Source: Azoarcus sp. | GTDB lineage: Bacteria > Pseudomonadota > Gammaproteobacteria > Burkholderiales > Rhodocyclaceae | Direction of reading: 5' to 3' | Length of the DNA stretch: 12,839 nucleotides | Assembly (NCBI GenBank): GCA_031259795.1 | Contig: JAIRLA010000081.1 | Span: 1 to 12,839 of the forward strand | Shown here: positions 1-5,862 of the stretch, one piece after another | Position numbering within the stretch: position 1 is the first letter of the stretch | How the letters are laid out: each line of letters begins with the position of its first letter | Notes under the pieces: generated by a model | Seen by the model: the letters and a program-made list of their open reading frames with translations, nothing else | Database searches by the model: none | Told to the model about the DNA's origin: nothing | Position numbers and translations under genes: made by a program

Positions 1-36
1 AGCATTGCGCTCGTGAAAGTAGGTCAGCGTCAGACT
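1..36 (+). rRNA. rrf: 5S ribosomal RNA, 3' end (partial)
   Basis: The window opens inside what looks like the last third of a 5S rRNA gene. The stretch GTGAAAGTAGGTCA at about 13-26 matches the conserved 3' part of proteobacterial 5S rRNA, and the following GCGTCAGACT fits the strand that closes the terminal helix. A strong intrinsic terminator begins 15 bases later, as expected at the end of an rRNA operon. The 3' boundary at about 36 is estimated from the expected terminal helix. The 5' part lies outside the window, so the helix cannot be checked here. Confidence 0.75.
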
Positions 37-50
37 CCCCACACACCTCG

Positions 51-86
51 AAAGCCCGCTTGCCACACATGGCTCGCGGGCTTTTG
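51..86 (+). terminator. Intrinsic terminator of the rRNA operon
   Basis: AAAGCCCGC (51-59) pairs perfectly with GCGGGCTTT (76-84). GCCA (62-65) pairs again with TGGC (70-73) inside the loop, giving a long interrupted stem. A short T run (82-85) closes it. Its position just after the 5S end makes it the likely end of the rrn transcript. Confidence 0.85.
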
Positions 87-120
87 GCATTCAGGCGTCG
101 GGAGCGGGGAGCAGAGAAAT

Positions 121-196
121 CCAGCGGCGCTGCGCGCCGTTTGGCACGAAGCCCTCTCCCGCCCTGCGGGCGCCCTCTCGCCCGCCAAGCGGGGGC
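121..196 (+). repeat. Dispersed intergenic repeat A, copy 1
   Basis: This GC-rich stretch starts CCAGCGGCGCTGCGC, continues with TTGGCACGAAGCCCTCTCCC, and ends in a hairpin-prone CCCGCCAAGCGGGGG. Two further copies in the same order lie at 4472-4550 (opposite strand) and 4605-4680 (same strand). Such elements are common between genes in betaproteobacteria; function unknown. No open frame here looks like a gene. Confidence 0.7.
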
Positions 197-206
197 GTGT
201 TATATC

Positions 207-365
207 GCGCGCTTTCCTGACCGTAAAGCGTGCTTTCTTGGCCATAAAGCGCGCTTTCCTGACTGGAAAGCATGCTTTCTTGGCCATAAAGCGTGCTTTC
301 CTGGCCGCAAAGCATGCTTTTCTGACCATAACGCATGCTTTCTTCACCATAACGCATGCTTTTCC
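207..365. repeat. Tandem array of eight 21-bp units with near-palindromic 12-mers
   Basis: Seven full units and part of an eighth follow each other exactly every 21 bp (starts 207, 228, 249, 270, 291, 312, 333, 354). Across each junction lies a 12-mer of the form AAAGCNNGCTTT. It is a perfect palindrome at 246-257, 267-278 and 309-320, has a GT centre at 225-236 and 288-299, and has AAC at the left arm at 330-341 and 351-362. The 9-bp spacers are also conserved, roughly CYTGRCCRT. Units 1-2 and 3-4 match as 42-bp pairs with three differences, suggesting growth by duplication. Differences between units show no codon-position bias, so the open frames through the array are unlikely to be coding. 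Spacing of about two helical turns would suit a set of protein-binding sites; this is inference. Confidence 0.9.
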
Positions 366-564
366 GTATCTATCGCTGATATTCCACTGCGGCGGAAAAG
401 GAACGGGCGTGCCATTTTCTCCTGCCCTCTTTTTCAGGCGGCGGCGCTCACGCGCCGGATGAAAGGAACTGGATTGCCGCGTCGCTGCGCTCCTCGCAAT
501 GATGAAGGGGGAGGGGACTTGGAGGCGATGCGCCAGGCATTACGCCATGTGGCGCGGCACAGGC
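366..564. other. Gene-free stretch with dispersed repeat B at 471-505
   Basis: No convincing gene is visible between the 21-bp array and the 3' end of the sulfate-binding protein gene. At 471-505 there is a repeat reading GGATTGCCGCGTCGCTGCGC followed by TCCTCGCAATGATGA. This is the style of the 'attgc...gcaatga' repeats scattered through many betaproteobacterial genomes, and related pieces occur at 1775-1788 and 4702-4785. I see no clear T-tailed terminator for the minus-strand sbp gene. Confidence 0.5.
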
Positions 565-1584
565 TTATTTGGCGCTCGGCACATAAATCTGGTCGAAAAT
601 GCCGCCATCGGAAAAATGCAGCTTCTGCGCTTTCTGCCAGCCGCCGAAGGCGCCGTCGATGGTGATCAGATCGACTTTCTGGAAGCGCGCCAAGTCGGCC
701 GCGTCGGCATGTTCGGCATGGCGCGGGCGATAGTAATGCCTGGCCGCGAGTTTTTGTCCGACCGGCGAATATAGATAATCGAGATAAGCCTTCGCCAGCT
801 TTTCCGTGCCGTGCTTCTTCGCCACGCTCTCGACGATGGCCACCGGCGGTTCGGCGAGGATGGACAGCGACGGCGCGATGATCTCGAACTTGTCCGGCCC
901 CAGTTCGTTGATCGACAACAGCGCCTCGTTCTCCCACGCCAGCAGCACATCGCCGATGCCGCGCTGCACGAAGGTATTGGTCGAACCGCGCGCCCCCGAA
1001 TCGAGCACCGGCACCTGCTTGAACAGGCGGGTCACGAAATCGCGCGCTTTCGCCTCGTCGTTGTTGTTGTGCTTGAGCGCATAGGCCCAGGCGGCGAGAT
1101 AATTCCAGCGCGCTCCGCCCGAAGTCTTGGGATTGGGGGTAATCACTTCGATGCCGGGTTTGACCAGGTCGTTCCAGTCCTTGATGCCCTTGGGATTGCC
1201 CTTCCTCACCAGGAAAACGATGGTCGAAGTATACGGCGCGCTATTGTCGGCGAACTTCTTCTGCCAGTCGGGCGGCAACTTTTTGGAGGTTTCGGCGATC
1301 TCGTCGATGTCGTAGGCCAGCGCCAGCGTCACCACATCGGCTTCCAGCCCCTCGATCACCGAGCGCGCTTGCTTGCCCGAACCGCCATGCGACTGCTTGA
1401 TCGTCACGTTTTCGCCAGCCGTCGCTTTCCAGTGCTTGGCGAATTCGTCGTTGAAGACCCGGTAGAATTCGCGCGTCGGATCATAGGAGACGTTGAGCAG
1501 CGTCTGGTCAGCCAAGGCTCCCGCCGACAGCAGCGCCGCCGCGCTCCCCGCCAGCAGCGCGCGGAAAAAAGTGGATCGTTTCAT
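565..1584 (-). CDS. sbp: Periplasmic sulfate-binding protein
   Basis: This is the substrate-binding subunit of a sulfate/thiosulfate ABC importer and should act in the periplasm, handing sulfate to a CysT/CysW/CysA-type transporter. The 339-residue length fits the family. A signal peptide is clear: MKRS at the N-terminus, a hydrophobic core, and a likely cut after AGALA (residue 25). Family motifs are present: SYDPTRE (33-39), GGSGKQA (67-73), [17 protein letters not shown] (117-133), [16 protein letters not shown] (151-166), and a later [18 protein letters not shown] segment. The ATG at 1584 is chosen because GAGGAA lies seven bases ahead of it; an in-frame ATG at 1599 overlaps that site. 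No cysTWA genes are in the window, so it appears solitary. Sbp is favoured over CysP by sequence feel only; the two are close paralogues. Confidence 0.93.
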   Translation of the reverse strand: MKRSTFFRALLAGSAAALLSAGALADQTLLNVSYDPTREFYRVFNDEFAKHWKATAGENVTIKQSHGGSGKQARSVIEGLEADVVTLALAYDIDEIAETSKKLPPDWQKKFADNSAPYTSTIVFLVRKGNPKGIKDWNDLVKPGIEVITPNPKTSGGARWNYLAAWAYALKHNNNDEAKARDFVTRLFKQVPVLDSGARGSTNTFVQRGIGDVLLAWENEALLSINELGPDKFEIIAPSLSILAEPPVAIVESVAKKHGTEKLAKAYLDYLYSPVGQKLAARHYYRPRHAEHADAADLARFQKVDLITIDGAFGGWQKAQKLHFSDGGIFDQIYVPSAK

Positions 1585-1646
1585 GGCTACATTCCTCATG
1601 GGTTTGAAAGGGAAGTCACTTTACCGGCATCCAAAGAGGAAAAATA

Positions 1647-1670
1647 GAATAAAAAACGGATTGTTTATTC
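1647..1670. promoter_or_regulatory. AT-rich dyad upstream of sbp, possible operator
   Basis: GAATAAA (1647-1653) and TTTATTC (1664-1670) form a perfect 7-bp inverted repeat with a 10-bp spacer, in an AT-rich island within GC-rich DNA. It sits about 63 bases upstream of the sbp start. A LysR-type regulator such as CysB would be a natural candidate for a sulfate gene, but the dyad is not a recognised CysB consensus and no -35/-10 pair is clear. Confidence 0.35.
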
Positions 1671-1774
1671 CGCACGGACACCAGGAATTTGTTCATTCGT
1701 CCTTGCAATCACTGAAATCAGAGAGTGTGCGAATATCGTGGACAGTGTCCGCGCAATAACGAGGGGGAGAAGGC

Positions 1775-1838
1775 GCTCGCAATGACGAATTCTTCCGATG
1801 GACTCCCCTCCCCCCGCAAGCGCGGGAGGGGAATCCAT
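1775..1838. repeat. Repeat B fragment followed by a strong GC hairpin
   Basis: CTCGCAATGACGA (1776-1788) is a piece of dispersed repeat B. It is followed by a long inverted repeat at 1798-1838: ATGGA and TCCCCTCCC on the left pair with GGGAGGGGA and TCCAT on the right, with one mismatch between the blocks. The hairpin lies just beyond the 3' end of dnaB (minus strand) and resembles the hairpin half of repeat A. It has no T run on its 3' side on either strand, so it is listed as a repeat; a role in ending or protecting the dnaB transcript is possible. Confidence 0.6.
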
Positions 1839-1870
1839 TGTAAAAAAAGGGGAAAAAAGGGTTGCCGGGA

Positions 1871-3265
1871 TCAGTCGACGGACTGGAAGCCGCCGCCGGC
1901 GAAATTCTCGAAGCGCGTGTATTCGCCCAGGAAGGTCATGCGCACCATGCCGGTCGGGCCGTTGCGGTGTTTGCCGATGATGAGTTCCGCCGTGCCCTTG
2001 TCCGGCGAATCCGGATTGTAGACTTCGTCGCGGTAGATGAACATGATGATGTCGGCGTCCTGTTCGATGGCGCCGGATTCGCGCAGGTCGGACATGACCG
2101 GGCGCTTGTTGGGGCGTTGTTCCAGGCTGCGGTTGAGCTGCGACAGGGCGATGATGGGGACGTGCAGTTCCTTGGCGAGCGCCTTGACCGAGCGCGAGAT
2201 TTCCGACAGTTCGGTGGCGCGATTGTCGGTGTCGCGCGTGCCGTTCATCAGTTGCAGGTAGTCGATCACGATGAGGCCGAGCTTGCCGCACTGGCGGGCG
2301 AGCCGGCGGGCGCGGGCGCGCAGGTCGATGGGGTTGAGGCCGGGCGTCTCGTCGATGTAGAGCGGCGCGTCGTAGAGTTTGCCCATCGCCATGGTGAGGC
2401 GCTGCCAGTCGTCGTCGGAGAGGCGGCCATTGCGGATTTTCTGCATGTCGATGCGGCCCACCGAGGCAATGAAGCGGGTGGCCAGTTGCGTGCCGGGCAT
2501 CTCCATCGAGAAGATCGCCACCGGCAGGTGTTTTTCCACCGCGACATGTTCGGCGATGTTGAGCGCGAAGCTGGTCTTGCCCATCGACGGGCGTCCGGCG
2601 ACGATCAGCATGTCGGACGGTTGCAGGCCGGAGGTTTTGTCATCGAGGTCGACGAAACCCGAGGGGACGCCGGTGATTTCCGAGGGGTTGTCGCGGTCGT
2701 AGAGTTCCTGCACGCGGTCGACGACTTGCTTGAGGAGGGGCTGGATCGACTGGAAGCCGCTGCCATGGCGCGCGCCGGCTTCGGCGATCTCGAAGACTCT
2801 GGCTTCGGCCTCGTCGAGCAAGGTCTTGGGGTCCTTGCCGGAGGGGGCGAGGGCGCTGGCGGCGATTTCGTCGCCCACGGCGACGAGTTTGCGCAAGATC
2901 GCGCGTTCGCGGACGATTTCCGCGTAGCGGCGGATATTGGCCGCCGATGGCGTGTTGTTGGCGATTTCCGCCAGATAGGCGAGGCCGCCGGCCTGCTCCG
3001 CCTCGCCGTTCTTTTCCAGCGACTCGAACACCGTGACCACGTCGGCGGGCTTGCCGCAGTCGATCAGGCGGGAGATGTGCTGGTAGATGCGGCGATGGTC
3101 ATCGCGGTAGAAATCCGCTTCGCTGGCGAGATCGGCGATGCGTTCCCAGGCGGTGTTGTCGAGCAACAGGCCGCCGATCAACGACTGTTCAGCCTCCAGC
3201 GAATGCGGCGGCAGCTTGATCGCCGACAATTGCGGATCGGAGGAAGTGCGCGTGGAAGTCGCCAT
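1871..3265 (-). CDS. dnaB: Replicative DNA helicase DnaB
   Basis: DnaB is the hexameric 5'-3' helicase that unwinds DNA ahead of the replisome and recruits primase. The 464-residue protein is close to the usual 460-470. The N-terminal domain (about 15-125) has LPPHSLEAEQSLIGGLL, the family's typical opening. The RecA-like ATPase domain carries Walker A GRPSMGKT (224-231), the FSMEM segment (252-256), Walker B LIVIDYLQLM (331-340), SQLNRSLEQR (375-384), SDLRESGAIEQDAD (392-405) and GKHRNGPTG (431-439) with the arginine-finger region. The start at 3265 gives MATSTRTSSDPQL; the frame stays open upstream but that part does not resemble DnaB and no strong ribosome binding site is seen. It diverges from the hypothetical gene at 3411, leaving 145 bp for both promoters. 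No rplI or alr neighbour, common in other genomes, is present in this window. Confidence 0.97.
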   Translation of the reverse strand: MATSTRTSSDPQLSAIKLPPHSLEAEQSLIGGLLLDNTAWERIADLASEADFYRDDHRRIYQHISRLIDCGKPADVVTVFESLEKNGEAEQAGGLAYLAEIANNTPSAANIRRYAEIVRERAILRKLVAVGDEIAASALAPSGKDPKTLLDEAEARVFEIAEAGARHGSGFQSIQPLLKQVVDRVQELYDRDNPSEITGVPSGFVDLDDKTSGLQPSDMLIVAGRPSMGKTSFALNIAEHVAVEKHLPVAIFSMEMPGTQLATRFIASVGRIDMQKIRNGRLSDDDWQRLTMAMGKLYDAPLYIDETPGLNPIDLRARARRLARQCGKLGLIVIDYLQLMNGTRDTDNRATELSEISRSVKALAKELHVPIIALSQLNRSLEQRPNKRPVMSDLRESGAIEQDADIIMFIYRDEVYNPDSPDKGTAELIIGKHRNGPTGMVRMTFLGEYTRFENFAGGGFQSVD

Positions 3266-3410
3266 GATGGTTCCGGGAGGAGCGGTTGGGGGAGCGGTGA
3301 TTCTAAATCGGGATGGCGGCTCCAGCCGTTTTCCTGTTCCGCGCTTCTTGACCGTTCCATGTGGAGTAAGCTGCGGGCTGTTCCATGTCCGCCGATCCAG
3401 GGAGATTTCC

Positions 3411-4550
3411 ATGGTTACTTCCCGTCCCGCTCGCCCTCCGCTGTGGAAACGTTTGTTGCGCCTGCCGCTGGCAAGTTCCGCTGATTTGCCGCCATCATCG
3501 GCCGCGGGGCGGGACGGAGAGGCGGCGCCGCGGAAAGCAGCGGAAACAGGCTGGCGCGGGATTCTGTTCCCCCTCGGCGTGATCGCGGCGGCGGCGATGG
3601 TGATCTGGGCGGCGATTCCGCTGCTCGAACAGGATAAGGAAGACCTTGCCGCCATGAAGCTGGAGCGGATCGTGGCGGCGAATGGCAAATACGGTTACAT
3701 GCTCGATTCTGGTCAGTTGCTCGAAGCGGCATCCGAGGAGAATACAATGTTGGATATGATGTACAACCTTGATGACATGGTTGCCCTTGCCCAGGCTCAG
3801 ACCCAAGATCCGCCAGCGTTGGAGGCTCCGGCGCCTAATTGGGTCAGCGATTATCCAAAGACGGTAAAGGCTCTAGTCGATTGGGTGCGAACGAATCGCA
3901 AGTTTGCAGGAGAGGGGATAACAGCTTACTCTGAGAACGGCCCTCTTGGCTTGCCGACGCTGACATGGCAAGCGCCTGATATTGAAATGGCCTGGACGGA
4001 AAGGGATGGTGATCCATCTGAATTACGTGTGAATCCGCAATTACTGAATCTTGTTTCTCAGTCATGCATTCTTCTTGATGTCGAAGCTGGTCAAGCAGGC
4101 GCTTGGGGGCCGGAATGCAAAATTGAACGTTTTATTAAAATGCCTGAAGGCCAATTGGAGCAGCAGTCGCCTGAAGTGTCGGGGGGGGGTTGGGCAATTA
4201 CTGGTATACCCCTGTTCGTGTCGGAATGGATAAGGTTCGTTTCATTCTCGGCAATGGCGCGGGGCGGCAGGTCGATGTCACAGTGCATATTAATGTATTG
4301 GAATGGTCTGCCGAGGGGGACGAAGAGGAATCCGATGCCAACAGCGACAAGGGTAGTTCCTTGCTGGAAAGTATCCATCCGACAACGCTTTACCTTTCCT
4401 GCAACGGTACGCCCTTCCCCCAATCACAACCGCCAGCCCACCCTCCCTACTACTGTAAAGCGTCTGCCGTTCCCTCCCCCGCTTGCGGGGGAGGGTGCCC
4501 CGTCAGGGGCGGGAGAGGGTTTCGTTCCATGCGGAGCGAAGCGACGCTGA
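3411..4550 (+). CDS. Membrane-anchored hypothetical protein, probable frame break at G9
   Basis: I do not recognise this family. The ATG is preceded by AGGGAG with good spacing. Residues 1-50 are basic and proline/alanine rich; residues 51-72 (ILFPLGVIAAAAMVIWAAIPLL) form one transmembrane segment, so the remainder is probably periplasmic. Residues 75-256 look like a normal soluble domain with a helical KEDLAAMKLERIVAANGKYG stretch and two cysteines (219, 236). At codons 257-260 the frame crosses nine G (4181-4189). After it this frame reads as an arginine/proline-rich tail that runs into dispersed repeat A. The -1 frame instead continues plausibly with GNYWYTPVRVGMDKVRFILG and acidic downstream residues, open to 4810. 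So the gene may be frameshifted, phase-variable or mis-sequenced. GC is locally low (22 of 60 bases at 4021-4080), suggesting acquired DNA. That it is translated is likely; its function is unknown. Confidence 0.6.
   Translation: MVTSRPARPPLWKRLLRLPLASSADLPPSSAAGRDGEAAPRKAAETGWRGILFPLGVIAAAAMVIWAAIPLLEQDKEDLAAMKLERIVAANGKYGYMLDSGQLLEAASEENTMLDMMYNLDDMVALAQAQTQDPPALEAPAPNWVSDYPKTVKALVDWVRTNRKFAGEGITAYSENGPLGLPTLTWQAPDIEMAWTERDGDPSELRVNPQLLNLVSQSCILLDVEAGQAGAWGPECKIERFIKMPEGQLEQQSPEVSGGGWAITGIPLFVSEWIRFVSFSAMARGGRSMSQCILMYWNGLPRGTKRNPMPTATRVVPCWKVSIRQRFTFPATVRPSPNHNRQPTLPTTVKRLPFPPPLAGEGAPSGAGEGFVPCGAKRR
4181..4189 (+). repeat. Nine-G homopolymer inside the hypothetical gene
   Basis: A run of nine G is followed by TTGGG. 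One added G, or two removed, would join the upstream reading frame to the more protein-like downstream frame beginning GNYWYTP. Runs of this length are classic sites of slipped-strand mutation and of sequencing error. Confidence 0.85.
4472..4550 (-). repeat. Dispersed intergenic repeat A, copy 2 (inverted)
   Basis: Read on the minus strand it runs CAGCGTCGCTTCGCTCCGC, then TGGAACGAAACCCTCTCCCG, then CCCTCCCCCGC/AAGCGGGGGAGGG, in the same order as copy 1 at 121-196. The end is a perfect GC hairpin (CCCTCCCCCGC with GCGGGGGAGGG). It overlaps the 3' end of the frame-0 reading of the gene at 3411, supplying its last codons and stop. Confidence 0.75.
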
Positions 4551-4604
4551 TTTCTTTGCGGTGGAGAGTGGACGGGCGTTTCGTTTCTTCCCCTCTTTTT
4601 TTAT

Positions 4605-4680
4605 CCAGCGGCGCTTCGCTCCATTTGGTACGATGCCCTCCCCCCACCTGCACACACCACACACCGCCAAGCGGGAGAAG
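4605..4680 (+). repeat. Dispersed intergenic repeat A, copy 3
   Basis: It starts CCAGCGGCGCTTCGCTCCAT, goes on with TTGGTACGATGCCCTCCCCC, and ends GCCAAGCGGGAGAAGG, matching copy 1 in order and orientation. The hairpin half is degraded by a CACACACCACACACC stretch. It faces copy 2 in inverted orientation about 55 bp away, so the pair could form a large stem. Confidence 0.65.
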
Positions 4681-4701
4681 GAAATCCTCTGGAGAGACTC
4701 G

Positions 4702-4785
4702 TCATTGCGAAGCGCGCGCTCGACGTGGCGATCCACGCCGTCGGCTGAAGAGGCGCAATGATGAGAAAGAAGAAAGCGCAATGAC
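4702..4785. repeat. Dispersed repeat B dyad before the ABC operon
   Basis: TCATTGCG (4702-4709) and CGCAATGA (4754-4761) form a perfect 8-bp inverted repeat, with a further GCGCAATGAC at 4777-4786. It is the same element type as at 471-505. It fills most of the DNA in front of the ABC operon, and no clear promoter was found between it and the ATG at 4807. Confidence 0.55.
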
Positions 4786-4806
4786 AATTCCGCCATCGTC
4801 CCGTTC

Positions 4807-5730
4807 ATGATCCGCGTCGACCGCCTTCGTTACCGCTATCGTGCCGCGCCGTTGCCGGCGCTCGATGGCGTCTCGCTCGAAATTGGCCGTGGCCGCGTCC
4901 ATGGTCTGCTCGGCCCCAACGGCGCGGGCAAGACGACGCTGATTTCCTTGCTGGCCGGGTTGCTCGCGCCTCAGGAGGGCGGGATGACCGTCGATGGCGA
5001 GCCGCTTTCCGCCTGGCGCGCCGCCCATCCCGCCGCCATCGCGCTGGTGCCGCAGGATTACGCTTTTTATCCCATGCTGACCGTCGCCGAGAACCTCGAT
5101 TTTTTCGCCGGGGTGCAAGGGTTCGCGCGCCGCCAGCGGCGGGAGCAATGCGCGGCGGCCATGGCTTTCGCCTGTCTCGGCGCGGTGGCCGGGCGGCGCG
5201 CCGGGGAGCTTTCCGGCGGCTTGCGGCGGCGTCTGAATCTGGCGATCGGCCTGACCGGCGCGCCCAAGGTGTTGCTGCTCGATGAGCCGACGGTCGGGGT
5301 CGATCCCCAGTCGCGCCGTTTCATGCTCGATGCGATCGAACGCTTCGCCGCCGCCGGGGGCACGGTGGTCTATACCTCGCATTACATGGAAGAGGTGGAA
5401 GCGGTGTGCGCCGATGTGGCGATCATCGATCATGGCAAGGTGCTGGCGGCGGGGCCGCTGGCCGAAGTGAAACGCGGCGGCGCGGCGGCCTTGTCCCTGA
5501 AGCTCGCCCGCCCGCTGCCGGAGGCGCTCGCGGCGGATTGGCGGGCGCGTTTCCCGGAGATGCGCGCGGCGGACGGCGTCGCCGATTTTCCCGCCTTCGC
5601 CGCCGGCGGACTTGCCCCTCTGCTCGCCGAACTCGCCGCCGCCGGCATCGAGGCGGAGCGCGTCGAGTATGGCGCGCCGGATCTGGAACAGGTTTTCATG
5701 CAATTGACCCGGCACTCGCTGCGCGACTGA
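4807..5730 (+). CDS. ABC-2 type exporter, ATP-binding subunit
   Basis: This is the cytoplasmic ATPase of an ABC exporter; it should drive the permease encoded next. The 307 residues contain all standard motifs: Walker A GPNGAGKT (36-43), Q-loop glutamine at 83 (VPQDYAFYP), signature LSGGLRRR (135-142), Walker B LLLDEP (156-161), D-loop GVDP and switch histidine H192 in YTSHYMEE. The LSGG-LRRRLNLA pattern and LDEPTVGVDPQSR are typical of the ABC-2/DrrA-like exporter group. Residues after about 225 form an alanine-rich C-terminal extension ending in the DLEQVFMQLTRHSLRD segment common to these proteins. The ribosome binding site before 4807 is weak. The substrate cannot be read from sequence; the acyl carrier protein and ketosynthase downstream suggest a lipid- or polyketide-like molecule (inference). 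Confidence 0.92.
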   Translation: MIRVDRLRYRYRAAPLPALDGVSLEIGRGRVHGLLGPNGAGKTTLISLLAGLLAPQEGGMTVDGEPLSAWRAAHPAAIALVPQDYAFYPMLTVAENLDFFAGVQGFARRQRREQCAAAMAFACLGAVAGRRAGELSGGLRRRLNLAIGLTGAPKVLLLDEPTVGVDPQSRRFMLDAIERFAAAGGTVVYTSHYMEEVEAVCADVAIIDHGKVLAAGPLAEVKRGGAAALSLKLARPLPEALAADWRARFPEMRAADGVADFPAFAAGGLAPLLAELAAAGIEAERVEYGAPDLEQVFMQLTRHSLRD

Positions 5731-5850
5731 TACGGCTTCGCGGGCAAAACGAGCGCCGCGCCGCCCGGCCTTGCCGTACCATTCGCGCTGTCCGCCTCGC
5801 GCCCCTTCCCTTTCCCTTTCCATTTCGCGGACAAACCCGGACGAATCCAC

Positions 5851-5857
5851 AAGGAGG
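5851..5857 (+). promoter_or_regulatory. Perfect ribosome binding site pointing to a CTG start
   Basis: AAGGAGG at 5851-5857 matches the anti-Shine-Dalgarno sequence exactly and lies five bases before CTG at 5863, in frame with the permease. No ATG or GTG is at a suitable distance, and the alternative TTG at 5932 has no such site. This is the best ribosome binding site in the operon. Confidence 0.75.
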
Positions 5858-5862
5858 ACGAA

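Noticed and set aside
207..365. CRISPR array
   Set aside because: Spacers are only 9 bp and conserved from unit to unit, and there are no cas genes nearby.
13..462. Open frames with seven-residue repeats (RAFLTVK, ACFLGHK, LYGQES) through the 21-bp array
   Set aside because: All follow from a 21-bp unit lacking stop codons. Differences between units are not concentrated at third codon positions in any frame and no frame has a good ribosome binding site.
1798..1838. Intrinsic terminator of dnaB
   Set aside because: The stem is strong, but neither strand has a T run on its 3' side; the T-rich stretch lies on the gene side of the hairpin.
1862..3484. Plus-strand open frame of 540 codons over dnaB
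   Set aside because: Antisense to DnaB; its composition (D, G, E, V, A rich) reflects the helicase codons read backwards.
4807..4810. ATGA overlap coupling the hypothetical protein's -1 frame to the ABC ATPase
   Set aside because: The -1 frame reaches 4810 only by reading through some 340 bases of dispersed repeat, so the overlap is probably chance.
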